Shown here one piece after another: positions 1 to 10,550 of a stretch of DNA of 64,000 bases. Numbering within the stretch: the stretch's first letter is position 1; each line of letters starts with the position of its first letter. The position numbers and the translations under genes are program-made. This DNA is from Pseudooceanicola endophyticus (GTDB taxonomy: Bacteria; Pseudomonadota; Alphaproteobacteria; Rhodobacterales; Rhodobacteraceae): assembly GCF_018760365.1 (NCBI RefSeq), contig NZ_JAHIAB010000002.1:372001-436000 (forward strand). The letters are read 5' to 3'. The notes under the pieces are model-generated. The model made no database searches and was not told the origin of the DNA. It saw nothing but the letters and a program-made list of their open reading frames with translations.

Positions 1-2
1 GG

Positions 3-278
3 CTGGAACGTCAGGATGCGCGGGTGCAGACGCTGCTGGCCACGGTGCCCGGCGTGGTGCGGCTGGATTACGAGGACATGTTCACCGAGGCGGGTGATTT
101 CACCCCCGAGGTCTGCGCGATTGGCGAACGGCTGCTGGGCGGCAGCGCGGTCGAGGCCCGGCCCGCCAATCTGCGGATGAACCCCGAACCGCTGGAGGCG
201 CTGGTCGACAACCATGGCGACCTGGTGGCGGCCCTGGTGGGCACGCGCCACGCATGGATGCTGGAGGCGGCGGGGTGA
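3..278 (+). CDS. C-terminal part of a sulfotransferase-like protein (5' truncated)
   Basis: The reading frame is open from the first complete codon at position 3 to TGA at 276-278, so the N-terminus lies outside the window. The visible roughly 91 residues contain a V-x-R-L-x-Y-E-D stretch, a short acidic helix, then a proline/asparagine-rich end with a DNHGD motif. This resembles the 3'-phosphoadenosine-binding tail of sulfotransferase-family proteins (LxYEDL followed by an N-x-x-E/D-L helix), but the PAPS P-loop is not visible. Its stop overlaps the GTG start of the next gene by three bases, suggesting a translationally coupled pair. The sulfotransferase call is inferred from weak motifs only. 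Confidence 0.5.
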   Translation: MERQDARVQTLLATVPGVVRLDYEDMFTEAGDFTPEVCAIGERLLGGSAVEARPANLRMNPEPLEALVDNHGDLVAALVGTRHAWMLEAAG

Positions 279-1330
279 GCGCGCGTGATCTTGCGCCGCC
301 CGCCCGGGATGAACGCTTCAGCGACTGGGCGCTGCTGCGCCGGCGCGGCGCGCGGCGGCTGGTGATCGCCTTCTCGGGGATCGACTGCAAGAAGGGGCGC
401 TTTGCCTATTACGATGTGCTGGCGCGGCAGGATTGCGACCAGCTGCTGCTGAACTGCCCGGACAACGGCTGGTTCTTCGACGGGGTGCCGCTGGAGCGCG
501 GGGATGCCTCGCGCGGGCAGACGCTGGACTTCCTGCGCGAGCTTGCCGCGTGCTACGACGAGGTGCTGATGCTGGGCGGCTCCATGGGCGCCTACGGGGC
601 GCTGCTCTACGGGGCCGGGCTGCCGGGCGCCAAGGTGCTGGCCATGTCGCCCGAGATCTACGGCGGCCTGCGGCGCGGCTTCTTCCTGCGCTGTGCGGGG
701 GTGGCAGGCCCCCCGCCGGGCCTCTCGGCGCTGCTGGCACGCAGTCCGGATTTCCGCCCCTGGATCCTGGTCGGGGAAAAGGTGGCCAGCGATCTCTTCT
801 GCCTGACCGAGGTGCCACCGGCGCGGGTGATCAGCCTGAAGAACTGCCCGCACACGATTCCCGCCTATCTTGAATCGCGTTTCGGTCTGGCGGCCCTGAT
901 CCCGGCGCTCTCCGAGGACCGGCTGGAGCCGATGCTGGCTCCCCTGCGCGGCGAGATGAGCCGCTATCCCGATCTGGCCGCGCTGCTTTACCTGCTGGAT
1001 CTGGGCCGTCTGCCGGTGGCGCGCGCCATGGGCTACCTCGGGACGCTGCCGCCGGACCTTTATCTGCGCGGCTATCTGGCTCTGGCGATCGCCCGCGCGT
1101 TCGAGCGTCAGGACCGGCCCGACATGGCATTGCGGCTGGCGGCAGAGGCGCGCACGGTCAATCCCGGCGACATGGAGGCGCAGGCTTTGCATGACCGGCT
1201 TTGGACCGCGCTGGAGGGGCGCCCGCCGGCGCCGCGCTTCCGGGCCCATGTGGACGCCGATCTCTGCGCCGTGCGGGCCTATCGCGCCCAGCTCGATCAG
1301 CTGGAGGCGCTGCACGGACCGGCGGGCTGA
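275..1330 (+). CDS. Serine-hydrolase-like protein with alpha/beta-hydrolase nucleophile elbow
   Basis: The product is about 351 residues if it starts at GTG 275, which overlaps the previous stop (GTGA); an in-frame ATG at 254 is an alternative. Near residue 110 there is a GGSMGAYGA stretch, the classic GxSxG nucleophile elbow, preceded by hydrophobic strands and followed by a second core strand. The C-terminal 80 residues look helical and repeat-like (ALAIARAFERQ, ALRLAAEA), consistent with a TPR-type tail. No signal peptide is seen, so it should be cytoplasmic. In this family such proteins sit beside sulfotransferases or glycosyltransferases for surface polysaccharide; that role is inference. 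Substrate unknown. Confidence 0.6.
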   Translation: MSARDLAPPARDERFSDWALLRRRGARRLVIAFSGIDCKKGRFAYYDVLARQDCDQLLLNCPDNGWFFDGVPLERGDASRGQTLDFLRELAACYDEVLMLGGSMGAYGALLYGAGLPGAKVLAMSPEIYGGLRRGFFLRCAGVAGPPPGLSALLARSPDFRPWILVGEKVASDLFCLTEVPPARVISLKNCPHTIPAYLESRFGLAALIPALSEDRLEPMLAPLRGEMSRYPDLAALLYLLDLGRLPVARAMGYLGTLPPDLYLRGYLALAIARAFERQDRPDMALRLAAEARTVNPGDMEAQALHDRLWTALEGRPPAPRFRAHVDADLCAVRAYRAQLDQLEALHGPAG

Positions 1331-1564
1331 GCCGTGCTTGCGGGGCTGCCGGGGCGCCTGTCCTGCGGCATCGGAGGGCCTTTAGAAGCCCGCCCGGGCC
1401 GCGCGTGGCGAGGTCCTGCCGGTCGCGCGCGCAGGTCTGCAAAGTCCCGCCTTCGGAGGCGCGCAGCGGCCCGCCGGACATGCAAAACGCCCGCGCAATG
1501 GCAGGCGGCTCACCCGGTTGGGTTCTGGCAGCGTCAGTCTAACTGTTTGATTTTGTTTCGACCC

Positions 1565-1595
1565 TTTCCCGTCCCGGCCGAAGCCGGGAGGGAAA
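1565..1595 (-). terminator. Hairpin terminator directly after tRNA-Ser
   Basis: A 13-bp stem with a CGAA loop and one bulged G lies one base beyond the CCA end of the tRNA, read on the minus strand. The arms are TTTCCC-g-TCCCGGC and GCCGGGA-GGGAAA. There is no long T-run, so it may act as a processing or stability element rather than a textbook intrinsic terminator. Confidence 0.55.
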
Positions 1596-1596
1596 G

Positions 1597-1686
1597 TGGC
1601 GGAGAGACAGGGATTCGAACCCTGGGAACCCGTAAAGGCTCAACGGTTTTCGAGACCGCCCCGTTCGACCACTCCGGCACCTCTCC
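1597..1686 (-). tRNA. tRNA-Ser(CGA)
   Basis: The reverse complement gives a type II tRNA. A GGAGAGG acceptor arm pairs with TCTCTCC, the D-arm is GCCGGAGTGGTCGAACGGGG-like, and the anticodon stem is CGGT/ACCG with loop CTCGAAA, so the anticodon is CGA (serine). A long variable arm follows, then the T-arm GGTTCGAATCC, discriminator G and an encoded CCA at 1597-1599. The long variable arm and GGTTCGAATCC confirm class and strand. It reads codon UCG, common in this GC-rich genome. Confidence 0.95.
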
Positions 1687-1704
1687 GCGGGGGTCGTGAG
1701 GGGC

Positions 1705-1732
1705 GTTTACAGAGAGTTGTGAACGGGTTCAA
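1705..1732 (-). promoter_or_regulatory. Putative sigma70-type promoter of tRNA-Ser
   Basis: On the minus strand TTGAAC (1732-1727) and GTAAAC (1710-1705) are separated by 16 bases, with the -10 about 18 bases before the mature 5' end at 1686. The -35 is good and the -10 is weak; position relative to the tRNA is the main support. Confidence 0.4.
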
Positions 1733-1859
1733 GGGCCTTTTGCATTGCGGAGGCCAAGAATGTTCCTACCTTTGCGTCAGGGGGCCGTTGCGGTGCCCCG
1801 ACGCCCCGTGGGCATGGCCCCGGCCGCCACGGGCACAGCATGAGAAGGAGTAAGCAGCA

Positions 1860-2750
1860 ATGAGGCAAGCAGAGCGGAGAGGGGCCGCGGCCGCGGTCCG
1901 GGCAGGGGATGCCGGCGCCATCAGGCGCGCGGGGATCATCCTCCTGTCCTCGCTGATTCTGCTGGCGGCCTATGCGCTGCCGGGGAAGGCGGCCACCGAT
2001 GAGCAGGTGAACGACTTTCTCAAGGTGACCGGATTCGACGTGGCGCTGGAAAGCATCCAGCTGAGCGCGGAGGCGGGGCCGCAGATGCTGAACCTGCAGC
2101 AGAGTGATTTCGCCACCACCTGGAAAGTGCTGACCGACGACATCTTCGCCCCCGCGACGCTGAAGTCGATGGGCGAGAAGATGATCCAGGCGAAGATCTC
2201 GGACGAGGAGCTGGCCTTTGCCTCGGATTTCTATTCCGGGGATCTGGGCAAGCGCCTGGTCGAGGCCGAGAACGCCTCGCACATGGATACGGACCAGGAC
2301 CGCAGCGCCAAGTCCCAGGACGTGCTGGCGAAGCTGATCGATGACGGCAAGACCGACCGGGTGGCGCTGCTCGACCGGCTGAACGCCGCGGTCGATGCGG
2401 CGGATGATTCCGAGATCTCGATGGCCGATGTCCAGTTCCGCTTCCTGACGGCGGCGCGCGATGCCGGGATCATCGACTTCCAGGTCGACGACCAGACGCT
2501 GCACGATTCGCTGAAGGAGAACGCCAAGGCCAACAAGGATCAGAATCGCATGAACGCGCTGATCAACTCGGCCTATACCTATCGCGATTTCACCGATGCC
2601 GAGCTGGAGACCTATGCCAAGGCGCTGGAGGATCCGAAGATGCAGGCGGTCTACAAGCTGATGAACGACGTCCAGTACGAGGTCATGGCAGAGCGCTTCG
2701 AGGCCGCGGCGGCCAAGCTGAAGGGGGTGGAGCCCTCGACCGACCTCTGA
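1860..2750 (+). CDS. Secreted DUF2059 domain protein
   Basis: The product is 296 residues with ATG at 1860 preceded by GAAGGAG. A basic N-terminus (residues 1-23) leads into a hydrophobic stretch (IILLSSLILLAAYALPG, about 25-42) with a likely signal-peptidase site after GKAA, so it is probably periplasmic. The C-terminal 80 residues carry the DUF2059 pattern: an aromatic YRDFTDAELE, then a helix with YxLMNDVQYEVMAERFEAAA. A second, more degenerate DUF2059-like region lies around residues 60-120 (FATTWKVL, DEELAFASDFYSGDLGKRLVEAE), suggesting two tandem copies. Function of the family is unknown. It is monocistronic, with a hairpin at 2772 and a new promoter at 2818. Confidence 0.8.
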   Translation: MRQAERRGAAAAVRAGDAGAIRRAGIILLSSLILLAAYALPGKAATDEQVNDFLKVTGFDVALESIQLSAEAGPQMLNLQQSDFATTWKVLTDDIFAPATLKSMGEKMIQAKISDEELAFASDFYSGDLGKRLVEAENASHMDTDQDRSAKSQDVLAKLIDDGKTDRVALLDRLNAAVDAADDSEISMADVQFRFLTAARDAGIIDFQVDDQTLHDSLKENAKANKDQNRMNALINSAYTYRDFTDAELETYAKALEDPKMQAVYKLMNDVQYEVMAERFEAAAAKLKGVEPSTDL

Positions 2751-2771
2751 GGCGGTCGGAAGGCATGATTG

Positions 2772-2788
2772 CCCCGGATTTTCCGGGG
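2772..2788 (+). terminator. Small hairpin after the DUF2059 gene
   Basis: CCCCGGA and TCCGGGG flank a three-base T loop, and the stem is followed by GTTT. It sits 22 bases after the DUF2059 stop and before the rplU promoter. The T-tract is short, so efficiency is doubtful. Confidence 0.45.
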
Positions 2789-2817
2789 GTTTGATGGGGC
2801 AGGCGGTCCTTGCGGGG

Positions 2818-2846
2818 TTGACATCGTGTCGCTGCGGAAGGATAAG
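2818..2846 (+). promoter_or_regulatory. sigma70-type promoter of rplU-rpmA
   Basis: A perfect -35 box TTGACA (2818-2823), a 17-base spacer and -10 box GATAAG (2841-2846) lie about 140 bases upstream of rplU. This would give a 5' leader of about 135 nt, a usual place for ribosomal-protein regulation, though I see no recognised autoregulatory structure in it. Confidence 0.65.
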
Positions 2847-2987
2847 CCGCCCATCCCGGAAGGCATCCGCCTTGCCGGGCATTTCAATGTCGTCCCCAGA
2901 GGACGCGCTGTTTGATGGCGATGCGCTCTGCATCACGAACGCCCGGCAACGGGGGCCAAAGGACGCGAAAGAAAAAGGAATGAACGC

Positions 2988-3368
2988 ATGTTCGCGGTTC
3001 TGAAAACCGGCGGCAAGCAGTACAAAGTCCAGTCGGGCGATGTCCTGCGTGTCGAGAAGCTCGCTGCTGATGCAGGCGAGAAGATCCAGTTCAACGACAT
3101 CCTGATGCTCGGCGGTGACGACGTGACCGTTGGCGCGCCCTTCGTCGAAGGTGCCGCCGTCCAGGCCGAAGTGGTCGACCAGATCAAGGGCGAGAAGGTC
3201 ATCCACTTCGTCAAGCGTCGTCGTAAGCACTCGTCGAAGCGCACCAAGGGTCACCGTCAGCAGCTGACGCTGGTCAAGGTCACCGAGATCCTGACCTCCG
3301 GCGCAGCCGACACCGGCGTCAAGGCCGCTGTGGGCGCAGGCTCCGTCGCTGCTGTCGCAGCCGAGTAA
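2988..3368 (+). CDS. rplU: 50S ribosomal protein L21 (bL21)
   Basis: Begins MFAVLKTGGKQYKVQ, the diagnostic bL21 start, and contains the conserved HFVKRRRKHSSKRTKGHRQ rRNA-binding stretch near residues 69-87. The product is 126 residues; the core is about 103 and the rest is an Ala/Val/Gly-rich C-terminal extension typical of alphaproteobacterial L21. It binds 23S rRNA in the large subunit. The start at 2988 is preceded by AAAAAGGA. It is followed 22 bases later by rpmA, and the pair plus obgE is a widely conserved ribosome-biogenesis cluster. Confidence 0.98.
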   Translation: MFAVLKTGGKQYKVQSGDVLRVEKLAADAGEKIQFNDILMLGGDDVTVGAPFVEGAAVQAEVVDQIKGEKVIHFVKRRRKHSSKRTKGHRQQLTLVKVTEILTSGAADTGVKAAVGAGSVAAVAAE

Positions 3369-3390
3369 CCCCAAGTAGGAGAGACCAGAT

Positions 3391-3660
3391 ATGGCACACA
3401 AAAAAGCTGGCGGTAGCTCCCGCAACGGCCGCGACTCCATTGGCCGCCGTCTTGGCGTCAAGAAGTACGGCGGCGAAGTCGTCATCCCCGGCAATATCAT
3501 CGCGCGTCAGCGCGGCACGAAATGGTACCCGGGTGCCGGCGTCGGCATGGGCAAGGATCACACGATCTTCGCCACCGTCGAAGGCAACGTGAAGTTCCAC
3601 AAGGGCCTGAAGGGTCGCACCTTCATCTCCGTTCTGCCAGTGGCAGAGGCCGCGGAGTAA
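3391..3660 (+). CDS. rpmA: 50S ribosomal protein L27 (bL27)
   Basis: An 89-residue protein starting [16 protein letters not shown], the invariant bL27 N-terminus that reaches toward the peptidyl-transferase centre. The [14 protein letters not shown] stretch around residues 49-62 is also diagnostic. There is no Firmicutes-style N-terminal cleavage extension. The start is preceded by AGGAGAG. Co-transcribed with rplU and ended by the strong hairpin at 3688. Confidence 0.98.
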   Translation: MAHKKAGGSSRNGRDSIGRRLGVKKYGGEVVIPGNIIARQRGTKWYPGAGVGMGKDHTIFATVEGNVKFHKGLKGRTFISVLPVAEAAE

Positions 3661-3687
3661 GCCGACCTTCACCAGTGATGGTTCATT

Positions 3688-3725
3688 GAGGGGATCGGCC
3701 AACCCGCCGGTCCCCTCTGCCGTTT
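3688..3725 (+). terminator. Intrinsic terminator after rpmA
   Basis: A 12-bp stem (GAGGGGATCGGC with GCCGGTCCCCTC, one G-T pair) and a six-base loop, followed by TGCCGTTTT. It ends the rplU-rpmA transcript before the acetyltransferase gene. Confidence 0.7.
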
Positions 3726-3768
3726 TGCCGGTGGAGCGAGGGACGCTTATCGCCCGAGGGAGGACCCC

Positions 3769-4308
3769 ATGGCAGAAGACACCGCGTTCGCGCAGCCCGT
3801 CATCCGCGGCGAAGATGTCGATCTTCGTCCGCTCACCAAGGCCGACGCCGGCCTGATCGAGTTCTACGCCGCTGACCCACGCGTCGCGACGATGACCACC
3901 TCGATCCCGCATCCGCTGCCACCGGGAACGACGGAGGCGTTTCTGGCGCGCGCCATGGTCGCGGACCCGCGCGAGGTGATCTGGGCGCTCGACAGCTCCC
4001 GCGTTGGCGGGGCCGAGCTGAAGGGCATCATCAGCCTGAAGCGGATGGATTCCGGCCAGTCGGAAATCGGCTATTGGGTGGCGCCATCGTGGTGGGGCGG
4101 CAACATGGCCTCGGCGGCGGTGACGGCGCTGGTCGAAGCGAACCCGCTGGGCGACCGGTCGATCTTCGCTTCGGTCTTCCAGGACAATCCGGCTTCGGCA
4201 CGGGTTCTCACCAAGAACGGCTTCGAATATGTCGGGGACGCGGAAAGTTTCTCGGTGGCGCGTGGCGCCTCCGTCGCGACCTGGACATATATCCGAAAAC
4301 TAGATTGA
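3769..4308 (+). CDS. GNAT-family N-acetyltransferase (RimJ/RimL type)
   Basis: The product is 179 residues with ATG at 3769 behind GGGAGGA. The order of elements fits the RimJ/RimL-like GNAT fold: an early VIRGEDVDLRPLTKAD strand-helix, GYWVAPSWWGGNMASAAVTALVE (the acetyl-CoA-binding stretch, around residues 103-124), and the family signature ASARVLTKNGFEYVG near residues 142-156. It transfers an acetyl group from acetyl-CoA to an amine; the substrate (often a protein N-terminus or small amine) cannot be read from sequence. It lies between rpmA and obgE, an order often seen in Rhodobacteraceae, 47 bases before obgE. Confidence 0.85.
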   Translation: MAEDTAFAQPVIRGEDVDLRPLTKADAGLIEFYAADPRVATMTTSIPHPLPPGTTEAFLARAMVADPREVIWALDSSRVGGAELKGIISLKRMDSGQSEIGYWVAPSWWGGNMASAAVTALVEANPLGDRSIFASVFQDNPASARVLTKNGFEYVGDAESFSVARGASVATWTYIRKLD

Positions 4309-4325
4309 GCCGCCGGGCACGCTGA

Positions 4326-6508
<2,183 letters not shown>

Positions 6509-6529
6509 GACTTCGAGGAGGATGAGCCG

Positions 6530-7795
6530 ATGAAGGACGCTCAGGACATTCACGAGATCATGGACGGCATCGGTCGCGCGGCGAAGGCCGCCGCCGCCGA
6601 GCTGGCCTTCGCCAGCGCCGAGGCCAAGCAGGCCGCGCTGACCGGGGCCGCCGATGCGGTCTGGGCCGCCCGTGCGACGATCATCGCGGAAAACGCCAAG
6701 GACCTGGCCTTTGGGGCCGAAAAGGGCCTGACCGGCGCCATGATGGACCGGCTGAAGCTGGACGAGGACCGCATTCGCGGCATCGTTGACAGCCTGCGCG
6801 CCATCGCCGGGCAGCAGGACCCGGTGGGAGAGGTCATGGCCGAATGGGATCGCCCGACCGGCCTGCACATCCGCCGCGTGCGCACGCCTCTGGGCGTCAT
6901 CGGCGTGATCTACGAAAGCCGTCCGAACGTGACCGCCGATGCCGGGGCGCTCTGCCTGAAGGCGGGCAATGCGGTGATCCTGCGCGGCGGCTCGGAAAGC
7001 TTCCATTCCTCGCGCGCGATCCATGCCTGCCTGCTGGAGGGGCTGCGTGCCGCCGGCCTGCCCGAGGCCGCGATCCAGCTGGTGCCGACGCGCGACCGCG
7101 CCGCCGTCACCGAGATGCTGACGATGACCTCCTATATCGACGTGATCGTGCCGCGCGGCGGCAAGGGTCTGGTCGGGCTGGTGCAGCGCGAGGCCCGGGT
7201 GCCGGTCTTCGCCCACCTGGAAGGCATCGTGCACATCTTCGTCGACAAGGATGCCGATCCCGAGAAGGTGATGAAGGTCGTGCTGAACGCCAAGACCCGG
7301 CGCACCGGGATCTGCGGCGCCGCCGAATGCCTGCTGATCCACCGCGACATCGCCGAGACGCTGGGCGCCGACCTGGTGCGCGCGCTGGTCGAAAAGGGGG
7401 TCGAGGTGCGCGGCGACGAGACCGTGCAGAAGATGGCCTCCGTGGTCCCGGCAAGCGAGGATGACTGGGGCTGTGAATACCTCGACAGCATCATCGCGGC
7501 GAAGATCGTGGACGACGTGGACGGCGCCATCGCGCATATCCGCACCTATTCCTCGAACCACACCGACTGCGTACTGACCGAGAACGCCGCCGTCGCGCAG
7601 CGCTTCTTCGAACGCGTCGACAGCGCGATCCTGATGTGGAACGCCTCCACCCAGTTCGCCGATGGTGGTGAATTCGGCATGGGTGCGGAAATCGGCATCG
7701 CCACCGGCAAGATGCATGCCCGCGGCCCCGTGGGCGCCGAGCAGCTGACCAGCTTCAAGTACCTGGTGGTCGGCGACGGCACCACCCGCGCCTGA
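6530..7795 (+). CDS. proA: Gamma-glutamyl phosphate reductase
   Basis: A 421-residue aldehyde-dehydrogenase-fold enzyme that reduces gamma-glutamyl phosphate with NADPH to glutamate semialdehyde. Diagnostic stretches are [37 protein letters not shown], and [13 protein letters not shown], which holds the catalytic Cys near residue 262. The end [21 protein letters not shown] is also typical. The ATG at 6530 is preceded by GAGGAGGATGAG. With proB it forms a two-gene proline operon attached to obgE; proC is not in the window. Confidence 0.97.
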   Translation: MKDAQDIHEIMDGIGRAAKAAAAELAFASAEAKQAALTGAADAVWAARATIIAENAKDLAFGAEKGLTGAMMDRLKLDEDRIRGIVDSLRAIAGQQDPVGEVMAEWDRPTGLHIRRVRTPLGVIGVIYESRPNVTADAGALCLKAGNAVILRGGSESFHSSRAIHACLLEGLRAAGLPEAAIQLVPTRDRAAVTEMLTMTSYIDVIVPRGGKGLVGLVQREARVPVFAHLEGIVHIFVDKDADPEKVMKVVLNAKTRRTGICGAAECLLIHRDIAETLGADLVRALVEKGVEVRGDETVQKMASVVPASEDDWGCEYLDSIIAAKIVDDVDGAIAHIRTYSSNHTDCVLTENAAVAQRFFERVDSAILMWNASTQFADGGEFGMGAEIGIATGKMHARGPVGAEQLTSFKYLVVGDGTTRA

Positions 7796-7953
7796 ACCTG
7801 CACGCCGGTCTTCGGAGCCCCCGAACGGGCCTTCGGGGATCGGCGCCCGTGCGCCGATGTCGCAGTGCATGATGCATTCTTGGGCGCCCTGATGCTTTTC
7901 GGGGCGCCCGATGGACGCCCCGCTGCGGGATCTTCAGGCGCCGGATCCGGCGA

Positions 7954-8556
7954 TCAGAAGGTGATCGTCAGGCTGTCGGCGGTCTCGTGCAGGGTGATCC
8001 TGCCGAAACGCTCCGCCACCAGGGCGGGCAGAAGGGCGAACTGCACATGGGCGGGCATCACGGTTTCGGCGCCTTCGTTGGTTTCCAGGATGGTCCAGAG
8101 CTTGCCATCGGGGCGCTGGCGCTGCGCCGGGCCCGACACTTCCCAGCCATCGTCATCGGAGCGCGTGACCGAGATCACGCCGCCATGGGGCATGGCGCTT
8201 TCGAAGCACAGCAGGGCCAGGAAGACCTCCTGGATGTCCTTGCGGTCGAAATCGCCGATCGGGGTCCAGTCATAGGTGACGCGGCCGCTCTGGCTCAGGT
8301 CATCAAGGATGGAGGCCACTTCGCGCTTGCCGATCTTCTGGCCGGCGCCGGCCATGCCGAAGGCGATGCGCAGGAAGCGGATCTTGGCGGAGGCGGCGCT
8401 GACGCTGTCGGAAATCAGCAGCATTTCCGGGCCGCGCACGGCCCCTTCCAGCGACAGAAGCTCGATCCCGTTCTGGATCGCGCCGACAGGAGAAATCAGG
8501 TCGTGGCAGATGCGCGACCCTATGAGCGACGCAAGGAGATGGCTATTCTGCATCAT
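7954..8556 (-). CDS. chpT: Histidine phosphotransferase ChpT
   Basis: A 200-residue protein resembling ChpT, the phosphotransferase that passes phosphate from the hybrid kinase CckA to CtrA and CpdR. The DHp-like helix carries LIGSRICHDLISPVGAIQNG with the phospho-acceptor His at residue 18. The C-terminal half resembles a degenerate HATPase domain without ATP-binding boxes, as known for ChpT. In Rhodobacterales this phosphorelay controls motility, gene transfer agents and quorum-linked traits rather than viability. It is convergent with proA and divergent from the DUF3553 gene. Confidence 0.88.
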   Translation of the reverse strand: MMQNSHLLASLIGSRICHDLISPVGAIQNGIELLSLEGAVRGPEMLLISDSVSAASAKIRFLRIAFGMAGAGQKIGKREVASILDDLSQSGRVTYDWTPIGDFDRKDIQEVFLALLCFESAMPHGGVISVTRSDDDGWEVSGPAQRQRPDGKLWTILETNEGAETVMPAHVQFALLPALVAERFGRITLHETADSLTITF

Positions 8557-8592
8557 GTGTCGGCTTTCCCTTTCTAGACGTAGGAGCCCGAA

Positions 8593-8772
8593 GTGAGTTC
8601 ATTGAACGATCTCCTCGAACCCGGAATGCTTGTGCGCCACCCCATGAAGCCGGATTGGGGGGTCGGGCAGGTTCAATCAAATATCGCGGGTCGTATCACA
8701 GTCAACTTTCCGGACGAGGGGAAGGTCGTGATCGACGGATCGCGGATCGACCTCATTCCAGTCTTTGACTGA
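8593..8772 (+). CDS. DUF3553 small protein
   Basis: A 59-residue ORF starting at GTG 8593, with TAGGAG as ribosome binding site 6-11 bases upstream. The sequence has M-L-V-R-H-P, DWGVGQVQS, GRITVNFPDEGKVVIDG and L-I-P-V, matching the short SH3/Tudor-like DUF3553 proteins of alphaproteobacteria. It is divergent from chpT, with only 36 bases between the two start codons, an arrangement often conserved in Rhodobacteraceae. Molecular function is unknown; the fold family is nucleic-acid or protein binding in other settings (inference). Confidence 0.82.
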   Translation: MSSLNDLLEPGMLVRHPMKPDWGVGQVQSNIAGRITVNFPDEGKVVIDGSRIDLIPVFD

Positions 8773-8928
8773 CCAAACGAAAATCTGGTTACCAAGTTAT
8801 TAACACAACCCATACTTGTGGGTTAGCGAAAGCGTGATGCGGGGCGGCGGCGGCTGCTCTCTTGCGTGGGCTCTGGGCATTCCCTAGAAGGGCCGGACCC
8901 GATTGATCCGGTAAGTGAACGGAGTGGC

Positions 8929-9690
8929 ATGACCCGGCCCCAGCCCCAATTCGAAGCCCGTCTTGCCAGAACCGAGGCCGAGCTGCTTGCCGCACAGCGC
9001 CTGCGCTACCGCGTCTTCGTCGAGGAACTGGGCGGCGGCGGGGCGCTGGTGGATCACGCGGCGCGTCTTGAACGCGACCGCTTCGATCCCTTCTTCGACC
9101 ACCTGCTGCTGTTCGACCATGCGCGGCCCTCGGATCCGGTGGTGGGCGTCTATCGTCTGCTGACCGATGCCCGCGCCGCCGAGGCCGGGCAGTTCTACGG
9201 CGAGGATGAATACGACCTGACGGTGCTGCGCGCCTCGGGGCGCAAGCTGCTGGAGCTGGGGCGCTCCTGCCTGCATCCCGACTATCGCGGCGGCCCGGCG
9301 ATGATGCTGATGTGGAACGCGGTCGCCGAGTATGTCAGCGAACGCGGCATCGAGGTGCTGTTCGGCACCGCCTCCTTCCATGGCACAGAGATCGCGCCGC
9401 TGGCGCCCTCGCTCTCGCTGCTGCATGCCCGTCACCTGGCGCCCGAGGCGCTGCGCGTGCGCGCCCGGCCCGAGGCCTTCCAGCCCATGGACCTGATGCC
9501 GGAGGCGCAGATCGACCGGCTGGCGGCGATGCGCGCCGTGCCGCCGCTGATCAAGGGCTATCTGAAACTGGGCGGTGTCGTGGGCGAGGGCGCCTACGTG
9601 GACCATGCCTTCAACACGGTGGACATCTGCCTGATCCTCGACAGCCAGACGCTGAACGAGAAGCAGAGCCGCCTTCTTCTGCGCGGCTGA
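8929..9690 (+). CDS. olsB: L-ornithine N(alpha)-acyltransferase
   Basis: About 253 residues from ATG 8929 (GGAG eight bases upstream). It belongs to the GNAT-like acyltransferases that load a 3-hydroxyacyl group from acyl-ACP onto ornithine, the first step of ornithine lipid synthesis. Seen: QRLRYRVFVEELG near residues 23-35, DPVVGVYRLL, LELGRSCLHPDYRGGPAMMLMW in the acyl-ACP binding region, and FGTASFHG. The C-terminal KGYLKLGGVVGEGAYVD is shared with hemolysin-like OlsB proteins. The next gene starts two bases after its stop and encodes the second enzyme. Confidence 0.9.
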   Translation: MTRPQPQFEARLARTEAELLAAQRLRYRVFVEELGGGGALVDHAARLERDRFDPFFDHLLLFDHARPSDPVVGVYRLLTDARAAEAGQFYGEDEYDLTVLRASGRKLLELGRSCLHPDYRGGPAMMLMWNAVAEYVSERGIEVLFGTASFHGTEIAPLAPSLSLLHARHLAPEALRVRARPEAFQPMDLMPEAQIDRLAAMRAVPPLIKGYLKLGGVVGEGAYVDHAFNTVDICLILDSQTLNEKQSRLLLRG

Positions 9691-9691
9691 C

Positions 9692-10528
9692 ATGAGCGAC
9701 ACCTGGTATTCCGAAGACACCCCCCCCGAACCGAAACCGACGGGGGCGGGCTGGCTGCTGTTTGCCCTGCGCGCCGTGCCCTTCCTGCTGATCTGCGGGA
9801 TCGGCCTCGTGCTGCTGCTGCTGGTGCGGCTGGTCGAACGGCCACTCTGCGGCGAACGCCGCCCCGTCACGCCCTGGTTCCAGCGCACGGTCTGCCGGGC
9901 CTTCTTCGCGATCTCGGGGATCCGGCTGAAGGTCACCGGCCAGCCGATGCGCCAGCGTGGTGCCATGGTCGCCAACCACGTCTCCTGGAGCGACATCTTC
10001 ACGCTGTCCGCCCCCCGCGCGGTCTTCTTCGTCTCGAAGTCCGAGGTCGCGGGCTGGCCGGGCATCGGCGTGCTGGCCAAGGCCACCGGCACCGTCTTCA
10101 TCAACCGCAACCGCGCCGAGGCCAAGGTGCAGGAACAGATCTTCCGCGACCGCCTGCTGCTGGGCCAGACGCTGATGTTCTTCCCCGAGGGGACCTCGAC
10201 CGACGGGCGCCGGGTGCTGCCCTTCAAATCCTCGCTCTTCGCGGCCTTCTTTGCCGAGGATCTGCGCGAGGTGCTGTGGATCCAGCCGGTGACCACGCTC
10301 TACCGCCCCCCCGAGGGGGCCGAGCCGCGCTTCTATGGCTGGTGGGGCGACATGGAATTCGGCGCGCATCTGGCCAAGGTGCTGGGCACCCGGCGGCAGG
10401 GCAGCGTGGAGGTGATCTATCACGCCCCCCTGAAGGTCTCCGATTTCCGGGGCCGGAAGGAGCTTGCCGCAGCCGCGGAGGCGGTGGTGCGTGGCGGCAT
10501 GCCCTGGGATTTCCAGCAGGCCCGCTGA
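9692..10528 (+). CDS. olsA: Lyso-ornithine lipid O-acyltransferase (PlsC family)
   Basis: A 278-residue 1-acyl-glycerol-3-phosphate acyltransferase-like protein that adds the second acyl chain to lyso-ornithine lipid at the inner membrane. A proline-rich N-terminus leads to a membrane segment at about residues 23-47 (LLFALRAVPFLLICGIGLVLLLLV). The PlsC motifs follow: ANHVSWSDIF (a variant of NHxxxxD), the FINRNRAEAK region, and FPEGTSTDGRRVLPFKSSLF. The start abuts olsB, forming the standard olsB-olsA pair. Ornithine lipids substitute for phospholipids under phosphate limitation; no Pho box was evident upstream. Confidence 0.9.
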   Translation: MSDTWYSEDTPPEPKPTGAGWLLFALRAVPFLLICGIGLVLLLLVRLVERPLCGERRPVTPWFQRTVCRAFFAISGIRLKVTGQPMRQRGAMVANHVSWSDIFTLSAPRAVFFVSKSEVAGWPGIGVLAKATGTVFINRNRAEAKVQEQIFRDRLLLGQTLMFFPEGTSTDGRRVLPFKSSLFAAFFAEDLREVLWIQPVTTLYRPPEGAEPRFYGWWGDMEFGAHLAKVLGTRRQGSVEVIYHAPLKVSDFRGRKELAAAAEAVVRGGMPWDFQQAR

Positions 10529-10550
10529 GGGGCCTGCCGGCAGATCGCCC

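Noticed and set aside
68-1315. 415-residue minus-strand ORF opposite the first two genes
   Set aside because: It is antisense to a frame with clear protein motifs, is rich in Arg/Gln/His/Pro as expected of the reverse strand of GC-rich coding DNA, and has no ribosome binding site.
1707-3500. 597-residue minus-strand ORF across the DUF2059 gene and rplU
   Set aside because: It runs against two certain genes, a promoter and a terminator; composition is that of a shadow frame.
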